A program made the translations under genes and the position numbers. A stretch of 64,000 bases of DNA. Origin: Apostichopus japonicus (taxonomy: Eukaryota; Echinodermata; Holothuroidea; Aspidochirotida; Stichopodidae). The notes beneath the pieces were generated by a model, which was not told the origin of the DNA, did not search any database, and saw only the letters and a program-made list of their open reading frames with translations. Location: positions 26,473,398-26,537,397 of the forward strand of contig NC_092577.1 of the NCBI RefSeq assembly GCF_037975245.1, in the 5' to 3' direction. Shown one piece after another: positions 13,660 through 27,529 of the stretch (position 1 is the stretch's first letter; the number at the start of each line of letters is the position of its first letter).

Positions 13660-16600
13660 ATGGGTATCGCATATTCGATTAATCGGTATCGTACGTTCGA
13701 TTTATCGGTATCGCACATTCGATTTATCGGTACCGCACATTCGATTAATCGGTATCGCACGTTCGATTTATCGGTACCGCACATTCCATTTATCGGTATC
13801 GTACATTCGGTTTACCGATATCGCACATTCGATTTATCGGCACCGCACATTCGATTTATCGGTACCGCACATTCGATTAATCGGTATCGCACATTCGATT
13901 TATCGGTACCGCAAATTCGATTTATCGGTATCGCAAATTCGATTAATCGGTATCGCACATTCGATTTATCGGTAACGCAGTTTCTATTTATCGGTACCGC
14001 ACATTCCATTTATCGGTATCGCAAATTCGATTAATAGGTATCGCCCATTCGATTAAACGGTATCGCACATTCTATTTATCGGTATCGCACAATCTATTAA
14101 TCGGTCTCGCACATTCGATCTATCGGCACCGCACATACGATTTATCGGTACCGCACATTTGATTTATCGTTATCGAACATTCGATTTATCGGTACCGCAA
14201 TATCGATTTATCGGTACCGCACAATCGATTAATCGGTATTGCACATTCCATTTATCGGATCCGCACATTTGATTTATCGTTATCGCACATTCGATTTATC
14301 GGCACCGCACATTCGATTAATCGATACCGCAATATCGATTTATCGGTATCGCACATTCGATTTATCGTTACCGCACATTCTATTTATCGGTATCGTAAAT
14401 TCGATTTATCGGTCTCGCACATTCGATTTATCGTTACCGCACATTCTATTTATCGGTATCGTAAATTCGATTTATCGGTCTCGCACATTCGATTTATCGG
14501 TAGCAATATCGATTAATCGGTACCGCACATTCGATTTATCGGTACCGCACAATCGATTTATCGGTATCGCACAATCGATTAATCGGTCTCGCACATTCGA
14601 TTTATCGGTAGCGCACATTCCATTTATCGGCACTGCACATTCGATTTATCGGCACCGTACATTCGATTTATAGGTACCGCAATATCGATTTATCGGTATC
14701 GCACATTCGATTTATCGGTAACGCAGTTTCGATTTATCGGTAGCGCACATTCGATTTATCGGTATCGGAAATTCGATTAATAGGTATCGCACATTCGATT
14801 AAACGGTATCGCACATTCGATTTATCGGTAACGCATATTCGATTTATCGGTATCGCATATTCGATTAATCGGTATCGCACGTTCTTTTTATCGGTACCGC
14901 ACATTCGATTTATCGGTAACGCATATTCGATTTATCGGTATCGCACATTCCATTATTGGTATCGCACATACGATTTATCGGTATCGCTAATTCGATTTAT
15001 CGGTACCGCAATATCGATTTATCGGTATCGCACATACGATTTATCGGTACCGCACATTCGATTTATCGGTACCGCACATTCGATTTATCGGTATCGCATA
15101 TTCGATTAATCGGTATCGCACGTTCGATTTATCGGTACCGCACATTCCATTTATCGGTATCGTACATTCGATTTACCGATATCGCACATTCGATTTATCG
15201 GCACCGCACATTCGATTTATCGGTACCGCAATATCGATTTATCGGTATCGCACATTCGATTTATCGGTACCGCACATTCGATTTATCGGTATCGCAAATT
15301 CGATTAATCGGTATCGCACATTCGATTTATCGGTAACGCAGTTTCGATTTATCGGTACCGCACATTCTATTTATCGGTTTCGCAAATTCGATTAATAGGT
15401 ATCGCACATTCGATTAAACGGTATCGCACATTCGATTTATCGGTAACGCACTTTCGATTTATCGGTCCCGCACATTCGATTTATCAGTAAAGCACATTCT
15501 ATTTATCGGTATCGCACAATCTATTAATCGGTCTTGCACATTCGATTTATCGGCACCGCACATATATTTATCGGTACCGCACATTTGATTTATCGTTATC
15601 GCACATTCGATTTATCGGCACCGCACATTCGATTTATCGATACCGCAATATCGATTTATCGGTATCGCACATTCGATTTATCGTTACCGCACATTCTATT
15701 TATCGGTATCGTAAATTCGATTTATCGGTCTCGCACATTCGATTTATCGGTAGCAATATCGATTAATCGGTACCGCACATTCGATTTATCGGTACCGCAC
15801 AATCGATTTATCGGTATCGCACAATCGATTAATCGGTCTCGCACATTCGATTTATCGGTAGCGCACATTCCATTTATCGGCACTGCACATTCGATTTATC
15901 GGCACCGTACATTCGATTTATAGGTACCGCAATATCGATTTATCGGTATCGCACATTCGATTTATCGGTACCGCTCATTCGATTAATTGGTATCGCAAAT
16001 TCGATTAATCGGTATCGCACATTCGATTTATCGGTAACGTAGTTTCGATTTATCGGTACCGCACATTCGATTTATCGGTATCGCAAATTCGATTAATAGG
16101 TTTTGCACATTCGATTAAACGGTATCGCACATTCGATTTATCGGTACCGCACATTCGATTTATTTGTACCGCACATACGATTTATCGTTACCGCACATTT
16201 GATTTATCGTTATCGCACATTCGATTTATCGGTACCGCAATATCGATTTATCGGTACCGCACAATCGATTAATCGGTACCGCACATTCCATTTATCGGTA
16301 CCACACATTCGATTTATCGTTATCGCACATTCGATTTATCGGTACCGCAATATCGATTTATCGGTACCGCACATTCGATTAATCGGTATCACACGTTCGA
16401 TTTATCGGTATCGCACATTCCATTATTGGTATCGCACATTCGATTTATCGGTATCGCGAATTCGATTTATCGGTACCGCACATTCGATTTATCGGTACCG
16501 CAATATCGATTTATTGGTATCGCACATTCGATTGACCGGTATCGCACATTCGATTTATCGGCATCGCACATTCGATTTATCGGTACCGCAATATCGATTT

Positions 16601-19600
16601 ATCGGTATGGCACATTCGATTTATCGGTACGGTACCTCACATTGATTTATCGGTATCGCACATTCGATTAATCGGTATCGCACATTCGATTAAACGGTAT
16701 CGCACGTTCTTTTTATCGGTACCGCACATTCGATTTATCGGTAACGCATATTCGATTTATCGGTAACGCATATTCCATTATCGGTATCGCATATTCGATT
16801 TATCGGTATCGCACATTCGATTTATCGGTACCGCGAATTCGATTTATCGGTACCGCACATTCGATTTATCGGTACCGCAATATCGATTTGTCGGTATCGC
16901 ACATTCGATTGACCGGTATCGCACATTCGATTTATCGGTATTGCACATCCGATTTATCGGTACCGCACATTCGATTTATCGGTATCGCAAATTCAATTAA
17001 TCGGTATCGCACATTCGATTAAACGGTACCGCACTTTCGATTAAACGGTATCGCACATTCGATTTATCGGTAACGCACTTTCGATTTATCGGTACCGCAC
17101 ATTCGATTTATCGGTATCGTACATTCGATTAATCGGTATCGCATATTCGATTAAACGGTATCGCACATTCGATTTATCGGTAACGCACTTTCGATTTATC
17201 GGCACCGCACATTCGATTGATCGGCACCGCACATTCGATTTATCGGTACCGCACAATCGATTTATCGGTACCGCACATTCGATTAATCGGTATCGCACGT
17301 TCGATTTATCGGTATCGCACATTCCATTATTGGTATCGCGAATTCGATTTATCGGTACCGCACATTCTATTTATCGGTACCGCAATATCGATTTATCGGT
17401 ATCGCACATTCGATTGAACGGTACCGCACTTTCGATTTATCGGTATCGCAAATTCGATAAATCGGTATCGCACATTCGATTAAACGGTATCGCACATTCG
17501 ATTTATCGGTAACGCACTTTCGATTTATCGGTACCGCAATATCGATTTATCGGTATCGCAAATTCGATTAATCGGTATCGCACATTCGATTAAACGTTAT
17601 CGCACATTCCATTTATCGGTAACGCACTTTCGATTTATCGTAACCGCACATTCGATTTATCGGCACCGCACATTCGATTTATCGGTACCGCAATATCGAT
17701 TTATCGGTATCGCACGTTCGATTAAACGGTTCCGCACTTTCGATTAAACGGTATCGCACATTCGATTTATCGGTACCGCACATTCGATTTATCGGTATCC
17801 CAAATTCGATTAATCGGTATCGCACGTTCTATTTATCGGTACCGCACATTCCATTTATCGGTATCGTACATTCGATTTACCGATATCGCACATTCGATCT
17901 ATCGGTAACGCACTTTCGATTTATCGGAACCGCACATTCGATTTATCGGCACCGCACATTCGATTTATCGGTACCGCAATATCGATTTATCGGTATCGCA
18001 CCTACGATTTATCGGTACCGCACATTCGAATTATCGGTACCGCACATTCGATTAATCGGTATCGCACGTTCGATTTATCGGTACCGCACATTCGATTTAT
18101 CGGTATCGTACATTCGATTAATCGGTATCGCACGTTCGATTTATCGGTACCGCACGTTCGATTTATCGGTACCGCACGTTCTATTTATCGGTACCGCACA
18201 TTCCATTTATCGGTATCGTACATTCGATTTACCGATATCGCACATTCGATCTATCGGTAACGCACATTCGATTTATCGGTATCGCAAATTCAATTAATCG
18301 GTATCGCACATTCGATTAAACGGTACCGCACTTTCGATTAAACGGTATCGCACATTCGATTTATCGGTAACGCACTTTCGATTTATCGGTACCGCACATT
18401 CGATTTATCGGTATCGTACATTCGATTAATCGGTATCGCATATTCGATTAAACGGTATCGCACATTCGATTTATCGGTAACGCACTTTCGATTTATCGGC
18501 ACCGCACATTCGATTGATCGGCACCGCACGTTCGATTTATCGGTACCGCACAATCGATTTATCGGTACCGCACATTCGATTAATCGGTATCGCACGTTCG
18601 ATTTATCGGTATCGCACATTCCATTATTGGTATCGCGAATTCGATTTATCGGTACCGCACATTCTATTTATCGGTACCGCAATATCGATTTATCGGTATC
18701 GCACATTCGATTGAACGGTACCGCACTTTCGATTTATCGGTATCGCAAATTCGATAAATCGGTATCGCACATTCGATTAAACGGTATCGCACATTCGATT
18801 TATCGGTAACGCACTTTCGATTTATCGGTACCGCACATTCGATTTATCGGTATCGCAAATTCGATTAATCGGTATCGCACATTCGATTAAACGTTATCGC
18901 ACATTCCATTTATCGGTAACGCACTTTCGATTTATCGTAACCGCACATTCGATTTATCGGCACCGCACATTCGATTTATCGGTACCGCAATATCGATTTA
19001 TCGGTATCGCACGTTCGATTAAACGGTTCCGCACTTTCGATTAAACGGTATCGCACATTCGATTTATCGGTACCGCACATTCGATTTATCGGTATCCCAA
19101 ATTCGATTAATCGGTATCGCACGTTCTATTTATCGGTACCGCACATTCCATTTATCGGTATCGTACATTCGATTTACCGATATCGCACATTCGATCTATC
19201 GGTAACGCACTTTCGATTTATCGGAACCGCACATTCGATTTATCGGCACCGCACATTCGATTTATCGGTACCGCAATATCGATTTATCGGTATCGCACCT
19301 ACGATTTATCGGTACCGCACATTCGAATTATCGGTACCGCACATTCGATTAATCGGTATCGCACGTTCGATTTATCGGTACCGCACATTCGATTTATCGG
19401 TATCGTACATTCGATTAATCGGTATCGCACGTTCGATTTATCGGTACCGCACGTTCGATTTATCGGTACCGCACGTTCTATTTATCGGTACCGCACATTC
19501 CATTTATCGGTATCGTACATTCGATTTACCGATATCGCACATTCGATCTATCGGTAACGCACTTTCGATTTATCGGAACCGCACATTCGATTTATCGGCA

Positions 19601-19703
19601 CCGCTTATTCGATTTATCGGTACCGCAATATCGATTTATCGGTATCGCACCTACGATTTATCGGTACCGCACATTCGAATTATCGGTACCGCACATTCGA
19701 TTT
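13660..19703. repeat. Core HOR unit 1 (6,044 bp, long, with duplicated E-F)
   Basis: Unit boundaries here and below are set at the D landmark TTATGGGTATCGC. Order: D 13660, A 14239, G 14956, C 15534, H 16103, long J monomer 16626, E 17086, F 17330, then a second E at 18383 and F at 18627. The second E-F is a 1,297-bp tandem duplication (59 monomers minus 1 bp): 16964-18260 repeated as 18261-19557. Its junction near 18261 joins CTATCGGTAACGCAC to ATTCGATTTATCGG, a combination found elsewhere only near 26150. D to C spacing is 1,874 bp. Confidence 0.85.
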
Positions 19704-22700
19704 ATGGGTATCGCATATTCGATTAATCGGTATCGTACGTTCGATTTATCGGTATCGCACATTCGATTTATCGGTACCGCACATTCGATTAATCGGTATC
19801 GCACGTTCGATTTATCGGTACCGCACATTCCATTTATCGGTATCGTACATTCGATTTACCGATATCGCACATTCGATTTATCGGCACCGCACATTCGATT
19901 TATCGGTACCGCAATATCGATTTATCGGTATCGCACATTCGATTTATCGGTACCGCACATTCGATTTATCGGTATCGCAAATTCGATTAATCGGTATCGC
20001 ACATTCGATTTATCGGTAACGCAGTTTCGATTTATCGGTACCGCACATTCTATTTATCGGTTTCGCAAATTCGATTAATAGGTATCGCACATTCGATTAA
20101 ACGGTATCGCACATTCGATTTATCGGTAACGCACTTTCGATTTATCGGTCCCGCACATTCGATTTATCAGTAAAGCACATTCTATTTATCGGTATCGCAC
20201 AATCTATTAATCGGTCTTGCACATTCGATTTATCGGCACCGCACATATATTTATCGGTACCGCACATTTGATTTATCGTTATCGCACATTCGATTTATCG
20301 GCACCGCACATTCGATTTATCGATACCGCAATATCGATTTATCGGTATCGCACATTCGATTTATCGTTACCGCACATTCTATTTATCGGTATCGTAAATT
20401 CGATTTATCGGTCTCGCACATTCGATTTATCGGTAGCAATATCGATTAATCGGTACCGCACATTCGATTTATCGGTACCGCACAATCGATTTATCGGTAT
20501 CGCACAATCGATTAATCGGTCTCGCACATTCGATTTATCGGTAGCGCACATTCCATTTATCGGCACTGCACATTCGATTTATCGGCACCGTACATTCGAT
20601 TTATAGGTACCGCAATATCGATTTATCGGTATCGCACATTCGATTTATCGGTACCGCTCATTCGATTAATTGGTATCGCAAATTCGATTAATCGGTATCG
20701 CACATTCGATTTATCGGTAACGTAGTTTCGATTTATCGGTACCGCACATTCGATTTATCGGTATCGCAAATTCGATTAATAGGTTTTGCACATTCGATTA
20801 AACGGTATCGCACATTCGATTTATCGGTACCGCACATTCGATTTATCGGTACCGCACATACGATTTATCGTTACCGCACATTTGATTTATCGTTATCGCA
20901 CATTCGATTTATCGGTACCGCAATATCGATTTATCGGTACCGCACAATCGATTAATCGGTACCGCACATTCCATTTATCGGTACCACACATTCGATTTAT
21001 CGTTATCGCACATTCGATTTATCGGTACCGCAATATCGATTTATCGGTACCGCACATTCGATTAATCGGTATCACACGTTCGATTTATCGGTATCGCACA
21101 TTCCATTATTGGTATCGCACATTCGATTTATCGGTATCGCGAATTCGATTTATCGGTACCGCACATTCGATTTATCGGTACCGCAATATCGATTTATTGG
21201 TATCGCACATTCGATTGACCGGTATCGCACATTCGATTTATCGGCATCGCACATTCGATTTATCGGTATCGCAATATCGATTTATCGGTATGGCACATTC
21301 GATTTATCGGTACGGTACCTCACATTGATTTATCGGTATCGCACATTCGATTAATCGGTATCGCACATTCGATTAAACGGTATCGCACGTTCTTTTTATC
21401 GGTACCGCACATTCGATTTATCGGTAACGCATATTCGATTTATCGGTAACGCATATTCCATTATCGGTATCGCATATTCGATTTATCGGTATCGCACATT
21501 CGATTTATCGGTACCGCGAATTCGATTTATCGGTACCGCACATTCGATTTATCGGTACCGCAATATCGATTTGTCGGTATCGCACATTCGATTGACCGGT
21601 ATCGCACATTCGATTTATCGGTATTGCACATCCGATTTATCGGTACCGCACATTCGATTTATCGGTATCGCAAATTCAATTAATCGGTATCGCACATTCG
21701 ATTAAACGGTACCGCACTTTCGATTAAACGGTATCGCACATTCGATTTATCGGTAACGCACTTTCGATTTATCGGTACCGCACATTCGATTTATCGGTAT
21801 CGTACATTCGATTAATCGGTATCGCATATTCGATTAAACGGTATCGCACATTCGATTTATCGGTAACGCACTTTCGATTTATCGGCACCGCACATTCGAT
21901 TGATCGGCACCGCACATTCGATTTATCGGTACCGCACAATCGATTTATCGGTACCGCACATTCGATTAATCGGTATCGCACGTTCGATTTATCGGTATCG
22001 CACATTCCATTATTGGTATCGCGAATTCGATTTATCGGTACCGCACATTCTATTTATCGGTACCGCAATATCGATTTATCGGTATCGCACATTCGATTGA
22101 ACGGTACCGCACTTTCGATTTATCGGTATCGCAAATTCGATAAATCGGTATCGCACATTCGATTAAACGGTATCGCACATTCGATTTATCGGTAACGCAC
22201 TTTCGATTTATCGGTACCGCACATTCGATTTATCGGTATCGCAAATTCGATTAATCGGTATCGCACATTCGATTAAACGTTATCGCACCTTCGATTTATC
22301 GGTAACGCACTTTCGATTTATCGTAACCGCACATTCGATTTATCGGCACCGCAATATCGATTTATCGGTACCGCAATATCGATTTATCGGTATCGCACAT
22401 ACGATTAAACGGTTCCGCACTTTCGATTAAACGGTATCGCACATTCGATTTATCGGTACCGCACATTCGATTTATCGGTATCCCAAATTCGATTAATCGG
22501 TATCGCACGTTCTATTTATCGGTACCGCACATTCCATTTATCGGTATCGTACATTCGATTTACCGATATCGCACATTCGATCTATCGGTAACGCACTTTC
22601 GATTTATCGGAACCGCACATTCGATTTATCGGCACCGCACATTCGATTTATCGGCACCGCACATTCGATTTATCTGTATCGCACCTACGATTTATCGGTA

Positions 22701-25700
22701 CCGCACATTCGAATTATCGGTACCGCACATTCGATTAATCGGTATAGCACGTTCGATTTATCGGTACCGCACATTCGATTTATCGGTATCGTACGTTCGA
22801 TTTATCGGTATCGCACGTTCGATTTATCGGTATCGCACGTTCGATTTATCGGTACCGCACGTTCTATTTATCGGTACCGCACATTCCATTTATCGGTATC
22901 GCACATTCGATTTACCGATATCGCACATTCGATCTATCGGTAACGCACATTCGATCTATCGGTAACGCACTTTCGATTTATCGGAACCGCACATTCGATT
23001 TATCGGCACCGCACATTCGATTTATCGGTACCGCAATATCGATTTATCGGTATCGCACCTACGATTTATCGGTACCGCACATTCGAATTATCGGTACCGC
23101 ACATTCGATTTATGGGTATCGCATATTCGATTAATCGGTATCGTACGTTCGATTTATCGGTATCGCACATTCGATTTATCGGTACCGCACATTCGATTAA
23201 TCGGTATCGCACGTTCGATTTATCGGTACCGCACATTCCATTTATCGGTATCGTACATTCGGTTTACCGATATCGCACATTCGATTTACCGGCACCGCAC
23301 ATTCGATTTATCGGTACCGCACATTCGATTAATCGGTATCGCACATTCTATTTATCGGTACCGCACATTCGATTTATCGGTATCGCAAATTCGATTAATC
23401 GGTATCGCACATTCGATTTATCGGTAACGCAGTTTCTATTTATCGGTACCGCACATTCCATTTATCGGTATCGCAAATTCGATTAATAGGTATCGCCCAT
23501 TCGATTAAACGGTATCGCACATTCTATTTATCGGTATCGCACAATCTATTAATCGGTCTCGCACATTCGATCTATCGGCACCGCACATACGATTTATCGG
23601 TACCGCACATTTGATTTATCGTTATCGAACATTCGATTTATCGGTACCGCAATATCGATTTATCGGTACCGCACAATCGATTAATCGGTATTGCACATTC
23701 CATTTATCGGATCCGCACATTTGATTTATCGTTATCGCACATTCGATTTATCGGCACCGCACATTCGATTAATCGATACCGCAATATCGATTTATCGGTA
23801 TCGCACATTCGATTTATCGTTACCGCACATTCTATTTATCGGTATCGTAAATTCGATTTATCGGTCTCGCACATTCGATTTATCGTTACCGCACATTCTA
23901 TTTATCGGTATCGTAAATTCGATTTATCGGTCTCGCACATTCGATTTATCGGTAGCAATATCGATTAATCGGTACCGCACATTCGATTTATCGGTACCGC
24001 ACAATCGATTTATCGGTATCGCACAATCGATTAATCGGTCTCGCACATTCGATTTATCGGTAGCGCACATTCCATTTATCGGCACTGCACATTCGATTTA
24101 TCGGCACCGTACATTCGATTTATAGGTACCGCAATATCGATTTATCGGTATCGCACATTCGATTTATCGGTAACGCAGTTTCGATTTATCGGTAGCGCAC
24201 ATTCGATTTATCGGTATCGGAAATTCGATTAATAGGTATCGCACATTCGATTAAACGGTATCGCACATTCGATTTATCGGTAACGCATATTCGATTTATC
24301 GGTATCGCATATTCGATTAATCGGTATCGCACGTTCTTTTTATCGGTACCGCACATTCGATTTATCGGTAACGCATATTCGATTTATCGGTAACGCAGTT
24401 TCGATTTATCGGTACCGCACATTCTATTTATCGGTTTCGCAAATTCGATTAATAGGTATCGCACATTCGATTAAACGGTATCGCACATTCGATTTATCGG
24501 TAACGCACTTTCGATTTATCGGTCCCGCACATTCGATTTATCAGTAAAGCACATTCTATTTATCGGTATCGCACAATCTATTAATCGGTCTTGCACATTC
24601 GATTTATCGGCACCGCACATATATTTATCGGTACCGCACATTTGATTTATCGTTATCGCACATTCGATTTATCGGCACCGCACATTCGATTTATCGATAC
24701 CGCAATATCGATTTATCGGTATCGCACATTCGATTTATCGTTATCGCACATTCGATTTATCGGCACCGCACATTCGATTTATCGGTCTCGCACATTCGAT
24801 TTATCGGTATCGCACATTCGATTTATCGTTACCGCACATTCTATTTATCGGTATCGTAAATTCGATTTATCGGTCTCGCACATTCGATTTATCGGTAGCA
24901 ATATCGATTAATCGGTACCGCACATTCGATTTATCGGTACCGCACAATCGATTTATCGGTATCGCACAATCGATTAATCGGTCTCGCACATTCGATTTAT
25001 CGGTAGCGCACATTCCATTTATCGGCACCGCACATTCGATTTATCGGCACCGTACATTCGATTTATAGGTACCGCAATATCGATTTATCGGTATCGCACA
25101 TTCGATTTATCGGTACCGCTCATTCGATTAATTGGTATCGCAAATTCGATTAATCGGTATCGCACATTCGATTTATCGGTAACGTAGTTTCGATTTATCG
25201 GTACCGCACATTCGATTTATCGGTATCGCAAATTCGATTAATAGGTTTTGCACATTCGATTAAACGGTATCGCACATTCGATTTATCGGTACCGCACATT
25301 CGATTTATCGGTACCGCACATACGATTTATCGTTACCGCACATTTGATTTATCGTTATCGCACATTCGATTTATCGGTACCGCAATATCGATTTATCGGT
25401 ACCGCACATTCGATTAATCGGTATCACACGTTCGATTTATCGGTATCGCACATTCCATTATTGGTATCGCACATTCGATTTATCGGTATCGCGAATTCGA
25501 TTTATCGGTACCGCACATTCGATTTATCGGTACCGCAATATCGATTTATTGGTATCGCACATTCGATTGACCGGTATCGCACATTCGATTTATCGGCATC
25601 GCACATTCGATTTATCGGTATCGCAATATCGATTTATCGGTATGGCACATTCGATTTATCGGTACGGTACCTCACATTGATTTATCGGTATCGCACATTC

Positions 25701-25873
25701 GATTAATCGGTATCGCACATTCGATTAAACGGTATCGCACGTTCTTTTTATCGGTACCGCACATTCGATTTATCGGTAACGCATATTCGATTTATCGGTA
25801 ACGCATATTCCATTATCGGTATCGCATATTCGATTTATCGGTATCGCACATTCGATTTATCGGTACCGCGAAT
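17982..25873. repeat. 7.9-kb tandem duplication, copy 1
   Basis: This covers the second E-F of unit 1, all of unit 2 and most of unit 3. The start is CGATTTATCGGTATCGC followed by CACCTACG; the end is GCGAATTCG, after which the sequence jumps back to the same start. Copy 1 has 88 extra bp in C and a 110-bp loss in H, both absent from copy 2. Confidence 0.85.
19704..23111. repeat. Core HOR unit 2 (3,408 bp, short type)
   Basis: Order: D 19704, C 20217, H 20786, J 21309, E 21769, F 22013. Blocks A and G are absent, so D to C spacing is only 513 bp. The unit is 3,320 bp plus four monomers in the F to D interval. Private variants shared with unit 4 include GGTATAGCACG near 22741 and two successive CAATAT monomers near 22350-22380; TATCTGTATCGC near 22673 is shared with units 4 and 5. 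Confidence 0.86.
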
Positions 25874-27529
25874 TCGATTTATCGGTATCGCACCTACGAT
25901 TTATCGGTACCGCACATTCGAATTATCGGTACCGCACATTCGATTAATCGGTATCGCACGTTCGATTTATCGGTACCGCACATTCGATTTATCGGTATCG
26001 TACATTCGATTAATCGGTATCGCACGTTCGATTTATCGGTACCGCACGTTCGATTTATCGGTACCGCACGTTCTATTTATCGGTACCGCACATTCCATTT
26101 ATCGGTATCGTACATTCGATTTACCGATATCGCACATTCGATCTATCGGTAACGCACATTCGATTTATCGGTATCGCAAATTCAATTAATCGGTATCGCA
26201 CATTCGATTAAACGGTACCGCACTTTCGATTAAACGGTATCGCACATTCGATTTATCGGTAACGCACTTTCGATTTATCGGTACCGCACATTCGATTTAT
26301 CGGTATCGTACATTCGATTAATCGGTATCGCATATTCGATTAAACGGTATCGCACATTCGATTTATCGGTAACGCACTTTCGATTTATCGGCACCGCACA
26401 TTCGATTGATCGGCACCGCACATTCGATTTATCGGTACCGCACAATCGATTTATCGGTACCGCACATTCGATTAATCGGTATCGCACGTTCGATTTATCG
26501 GTATCGCACATTCCATTATTGGTATCGCGAATTCGATTTATCGGTACCGCACATTCTATTTATCGGTACCGCAATATCGATTTATCGGTATCGCACATTC
26601 GATTGAACGGTACCGCACTTTCGATTTATCGGTATCGCAAATTCGATAAATCGGTATCGCACATTCGATTAAACGGTATCGCACATTCGATTTATCGGTA
26701 ACGCACTTTCGATTTATCGGTACCGCACATTCGATTTATCGGTATCGCAAATTCGATTAATCGGTATCGCACATTCGATTAAACGTTATCGCACATTCCA
26801 TTTATCGGTAACGCACTTTCGATTTATCGTAACCGCACATTCGATTTATCGGCACCGCACATTCGATTTATCGGTACCGCAATATCGATTTATCGGTATC
26901 GCACGTTCGATTAAACGGTTCCGCACTTTCGATTAAACGGTATCGCACATTCGATTTATCGGTACCGCACATTCGATTTATCGGTATCCCAAATTCGATT
27001 AATCGGTATCGCACGTTCTATTTATCGGTACCGCACATTCCATTTATCGGTATCGTACATTCGATTTACCGATATCGCACATTCGATCTATCGGTAACGC
27101 ACTTTCGATTTATCGGAACCGCACATTCGATTTATCGGCACCGCACATTCGAATTATCGGTACCGCACATTCGATTAATCGGTATCGCACGTTCGATTTA
27201 TCGGTACCGCACATTCGATTTATCGGTATCGTACATTCGATTAATCGGTATCGCACGTTCGATTTATCGGTACCGCACGTTCGATTTATCGGTACCGCAC
27301 GTTCTATTTATCGGTACCGCACATTCCATTTATCGGTATCGTACATTCGATTTACCGATATCGCACATTCGATCTATCGGTAACGCACTTTCGATTTATC
27401 GGAACCGCACATTCGATTTATCGGCACCGCTTATTCGATTTATCGGTACCGCAATATCGATTTATCGGTATCGCACCTACGATTTATCGGTACCGCACAT
27501 TCGAATTATCGGTACCGCACATTCGATTT
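23112..27529. repeat. Core HOR unit 3 (4,418 bp, long type, rearranged)
   Basis: Order: D 23112, A 23691, C 24591, H 25248, J 25661, E 26275, F 26519. Block G is missing at a junction at 24377-24392, where ATTCGATTTATCGGTA leads straight into the approach to C; D to C is 1,479 bp. C carries 88 bp of extra monomers. H has lost 110 bp (five monomers) between two copies of TCGGTACCGCAATATCG near 25375. After J the normal order breaks at 25874-25887 and jumps to CACCTACG material that normally lies before D. Near 27143 three monomers (66 bp) are missing. Confidence 0.84.
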
